From Candidatus Aminicenantota bacterium (GTDB taxonomy: Bacteria > Acidobacteriota > Aminicenantia > Aminicenantales > JAFGAV01), in the NCBI GenBank assembly GCA_016867615.1, contig VGJG01000097.1, positions 1 to 6,658 of the forward strand: a stretch of 6,658 nucleotides of DNA, given 5' to 3'. A program made the translations under genes and the position numbers. The notes below the pieces were generated by a model. The model did not search any database and was not told where the DNA came from. It saw only the letters and a program-made list of their open reading frames with translations. Below, piece after piece: positions 4,738 through 6,658 of the stretch (positions within the stretch are counted from its first letter, which is position 1; every line of letters begins with the position of its first letter).

Positions 4738-5705
4738 CCGACAAAGAGATCATCGCCATCGGCCGCCGCGTCCTGGAGATCGAGTCCGAGGCCCTGGCCG
4801 CGCTCGCCCCCCGGATCGGCGAGAGCTTCGCCCGGGCGGTCCGGCTGCTGGCCGTCTCGCGGGCGCGGATCATCGTCACGGGCATGGGCAAGTCCGGCCT
4901 CGTCGGACGCAAGATCGCGGCCACCCTGGCTTCGTGCGGGACGCCGGCCCTGTTCGTCCACCCCGCCGAGGCGGGCCACGGCGACCTGGGCATGATCCTC
5001 AAGAACGACGTCGTCCTGGCCCTATCCTACAGCGGCGAGACGCGGGAGATCGTCGGTCTCCTGGACTTCATCAAGCGCATCGGCGTCAAGCTCATCACCG
5101 TCACCGGCCATCCCCAGGCGAAGATCGCCCGCCACAGCGACATCGTCATCGACGCGCGCGTGGAGAGGGAGGCCGAGCCCGCGGGCCTCGTGCCCACGGC
5201 GAGCTCGACGGCCGCCCTGGCCGTGGGGGACGCCCTGGCCGTGGCCCTGATGAAGGTCAAGGGCTTCGGCGAGCGGGACTTCGCCTCCGTCCATCCGCGC
5301 GGCGCCCTGGGCAAGAAGCTGCTGCGCGTCGAGGCGGTCATGCACCGGGGAAAGGACATCCCGCGCGTCCGGGCGACGACGCTCATGGGGCGCGTCGTCG
5401 AGGTCATGTCCGCCAAGAAGCTGGGCATGACCTGCGTCCTGGACTCCCGGGGGAAGCTCCGGGGCGTCATCACCGACGGCGACCTGCGCCGCCTGCTGCA
5501 GAAGCACGGGACGCGGGCCATGCGCCTCACGGCGGACAAGGGCATGACCGGCAACCCGGTGACCATCAGTCCGAATGAGCTGGCCACCAAAGCCCTGAAC
5601 CTCATGGAAGAGAAAAAGATCACGTCTCTCGTCGTCCGGAACAGCCGGGGGGGCGTCGACGGCGTCGTCCACCTCCACGACCTGTGGCGGACCGAGATGT
5701 TCTGA
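4734..5705 (+). CDS. kdsD: D-arabinose 5-phosphate isomerase (SIS domain plus two CBS domains)
   Basis: A complete 323-residue KdsD/KpsF-family enzyme. It interconverts ribulose 5-phosphate and arabinose 5-phosphate, the first step of Kdo synthesis and the substrate supply for the adjacent KdsA. The N-terminal sugar-isomerase (SIS) domain (about 35-190) has VTGMGKSGLVGRKIAATLAS (48-67), FVHPAEAGHGDLGM (74-87), LSYSGETREI (97-106) and PTASSTAALAVGDALAVALM (154-173). Residues matching the E. coli KdsD catalytic set K59, E111, E152 and H193 are K53, E105, E146 and H187, a constant offset of six. Two CBS domains follow (about 203-262 and 269-322), with GVITDGDLRRLL (244-255) and the ending VVHLHDLW (311-318). 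The start overlaps the kdsA stop (ATGA), with GGAG five bases upstream. Full domain architecture and operon position favour the LPS-biosynthetic KdsD role over a capsule-specific KpsF or GutQ; the symbol kpsF is also used. Confidence 0.96.
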   Translation: MTDKEIIAIGRRVLEIESEALAALAPRIGESFARAVRLLAVSRARIIVTGMGKSGLVGRKIAATLASCGTPALFVHPAEAGHGDLGMILKNDVVLALSYSGETREIVGLLDFIKRIGVKLITVTGHPQAKIARHSDIVIDARVEREAEPAGLVPTASSTAALAVGDALAVALMKVKGFGERDFASVHPRGALGKKLLRVEAVMHRGKDIPRVRATTLMGRVVEVMSAKKLGMTCVLDSRGKLRGVITDGDLRRLLQKHGTRAMRLTADKGMTGNPVTISPNELATKALNLMEEKKITSLVVRNSRGGVDGVVHLHDLWRTEMF

Positions 5706-5712
5706 GGGAGCC

Positions 5713-6658
5713 ATGAACGTCAATCCGGCCATCTTCAGGGAATACGACATCCGGGGCATCGTCGACCGGGACCTGACGCCCGAGGTCGTCGAGGCCCTGG
5801 GCCGGGGGCTGGGCACGTACTTCCGGCGGCGCGGCGCCCGGGAGGCGGCCGTGGGCCGGGACGTGCGCCTGAGCTCGCCCGCATTTTTCGAAGCCCTGGC
5901 CCGGGGGCTGGAGGCCACGGGATGCGACGTCGTCGACCTGGGGGTCGTCCCCACGCCCCTCCTCTACTTCGCCATCTTCCACAACAGGAAGGAAGCGGGG
6001 GTCATGATCACCGGCTCCCACAACCCGCCCGAATACAACGGCTTCAAGGTCATGCTGGGCCAGGACGCTGTCTACGGCCCGATGATCCAGGAAATCGGCG
6101 AGCTCGTCAGGAAGGGCGATTTCATCGCCGGCGGTCCCGGCCGCCGCTCGAAGCTGAACGTCGTTCCCGAGTATTTATCCCATCTGACGCGGAACCTCAG
6201 GCTCGAGCGGAAGCTCAGGGTCGTCGTGGACGCCGGCAACGGCACGGGCGGCGTCGTGGCTGTTCCGATTTTCGAGAAGCTCGGCGCCGAGGTCATCCCC
6301 CTCTTCTGCGAGCCCGACGGCCGCTTCCCCAACCACCATCCCGACCCGACCCTGCCCGAGGCCATGGAGCACCTCATCCGCAAGACGGCCGAAACGCGGG
6401 CCGACGCCGGAATCGCCTACGACGGCGACGCCGACCGCATCGGCGTTGTGGACGACAAGGGGAAGATCCTCTGGGGCGACCGGCTCATGATCCTCTTCGC
6501 CCGCGATGTCCTGGCGCGGCTGCCGGGGGCGTCGGTCATCGCCGAGGTCAAGTCGAGCAAGGTCCTCTTCGAGGAGGTGGCCCGCCTCGGCGGACGGCCG
6601 ATCATGTGGAAGACGGGACACTCCCTGATCAAGAAGAAGATCAAGGAGGAGAAAGCCG
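5713..6658 (+). CDS. Phosphomannomutase/phosphoglucomutase (AlgC/ManB type), 3' truncated
   Basis: The first 315 residues of an alpha-D-phosphohexomutase, cut by the window end; related AlgC enzymes are about 460 residues. It begins FREYDIRGIVDRDLTPE (8-24), followed by VGRDVRLSSP (47-56). The phosphoserine loop TGSHNPPEYNGFK (100-112) has catalytic Ser102, and the metal-binding loop is DGDADR (237-242) with Asp237, Asp239 and Asp241. The segment GGRPIMWKTGHSLIKKKIKE (293-312) is nearly identical to my recollection of Pseudomonas AlgC. Domains 1-2 and much of domain 3 are present; the GEMSGH sugar loop and domain 4 lie beyond the edge. It interconverts mannose or glucose 6- and 1-phosphates for GDP-mannose, UDP-glucose or related LPS precursors; specificity between the two sugars cannot be read here. 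It starts 7 bases after the kdsD stop, with GAGG five bases before ATG, so it is probably co-transcribed. Confidence 0.94.
   Translation, partial: MNVNPAIFREYDIRGIVDRDLTPEVVEALGRGLGTYFRRRGAREAAVGRDVRLSSPAFFEALARGLEATGCDVVDLGVVPTPLLYFAIFHNRKEAGVMITGSHNPPEYNGFKVMLGQDAVYGPMIQEIGELVRKGDFIAGGPGRRSKLNVVPEYLSHLTRNLRLERKLRVVVDAGNGTGGVVAVPIFEKLGAEVIPLFCEPDGRFPNHHPDPTLPEAMEHLIRKTAETRADAGIAYDGDADRIGVVDDKGKILWGDRLMILFARDVLARLPGASVIAEVKSSKVLFEEVARLGGRPIMWKTGHSLIKKKIKEEKA

Noticed and set aside
5213..5244. Two 14-base direct repeats (CGCCCTGGCCGTGG) 18 bases apart in kdsD
   Set aside because: They encode the repeated ALAV of the conserved ALAVGDALAVAL segment with the usual GC-rich codons; there are only two copies and no sign of an element.
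300..6644. Many long open frames on the minus strand and in other frames
   Set aside because: They are long because stop codons are scarce in GC-rich DNA. Their translations are low-complexity Arg/Gly/Pro/Asp-rich with no recognisable motifs, and they lie opposite clearly identified genes.

Overview
The window is one uninterrupted run of seven genes on the + strand, with no intergenic gap longer than 7 bases: 3' end of parA, parB, a bactofilin, kdsB, pyrG, kdsA, kdsD/kpsF, and the 5' two-thirds of a phosphomannomutase/phosphoglucomutase. The first and last genes are cut by the window edges. Most junctions are 1- to 4-base stop/start overlaps (ATGA, ATGA, TTGA, TAATG, ATGA), and pyrG and kdsA overlap by 44 bases. 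This looks like a tightly coupled operon. I see no RNA gene, CRISPR array, insertion sequence, att site or convincing terminator.

The host is a GC-rich bacterium (roughly two-thirds GC by eye, G/C strongly preferred at third codon positions). It must be diderm with Kdo-containing lipopolysaccharide, because three enzymes specific to Kdo supply are encoded together. The bactofilin next to parAB, a metal-dependent-class KdsA and the pyrG-kdsA-kdsD order would fit Acidobacteriota/Aminicenantes-like or deltaproteobacterial-type lineages. I cannot assign a phylum from this alone.

Layout: 1-1214, chromosome partitioning (ParA ATPase, ParB CTPase clamp). 1211-1600, bactofilin cytoskeletal polymer. 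1597-2310, KdsB, which activates Kdo with CTP. 2310-3935, PyrG, which makes CTP. 3892-4737, KdsA, Kdo-8-phosphate synthase. 4734-5705, KdsD, arabinose-5-phosphate isomerase, which makes the KdsA substrate. 5713 to the end, a phosphohexomutase feeding sugar-nucleotide synthesis. KdsD, KdsA and KdsB form a nearly complete Kdo route lacking only the KdsC phosphatase. PyrG supplies the CTP used by KdsB and, as is known for ParB proteins generally, by ParB as a DNA-clamp cofactor. The operon thus joins chromosome segregation, a polar/scaffold polymer, CTP supply and outer-membrane sugar synthesis.

The genes are all of known families, and I found no undescribed protein system. The less ordinary material is in cis. 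There is a near-consensus sigma-70-type promoter inside the 3' end of kdsB just ahead of pyrG. Inside pyrG there is an 18-base perfect palindrome and a 41-base AT-rich imperfect palindrome built from locally atypical codons. At the bactofilin/kdsB junction a TTG start is embedded in an A6/T6 arrangement.
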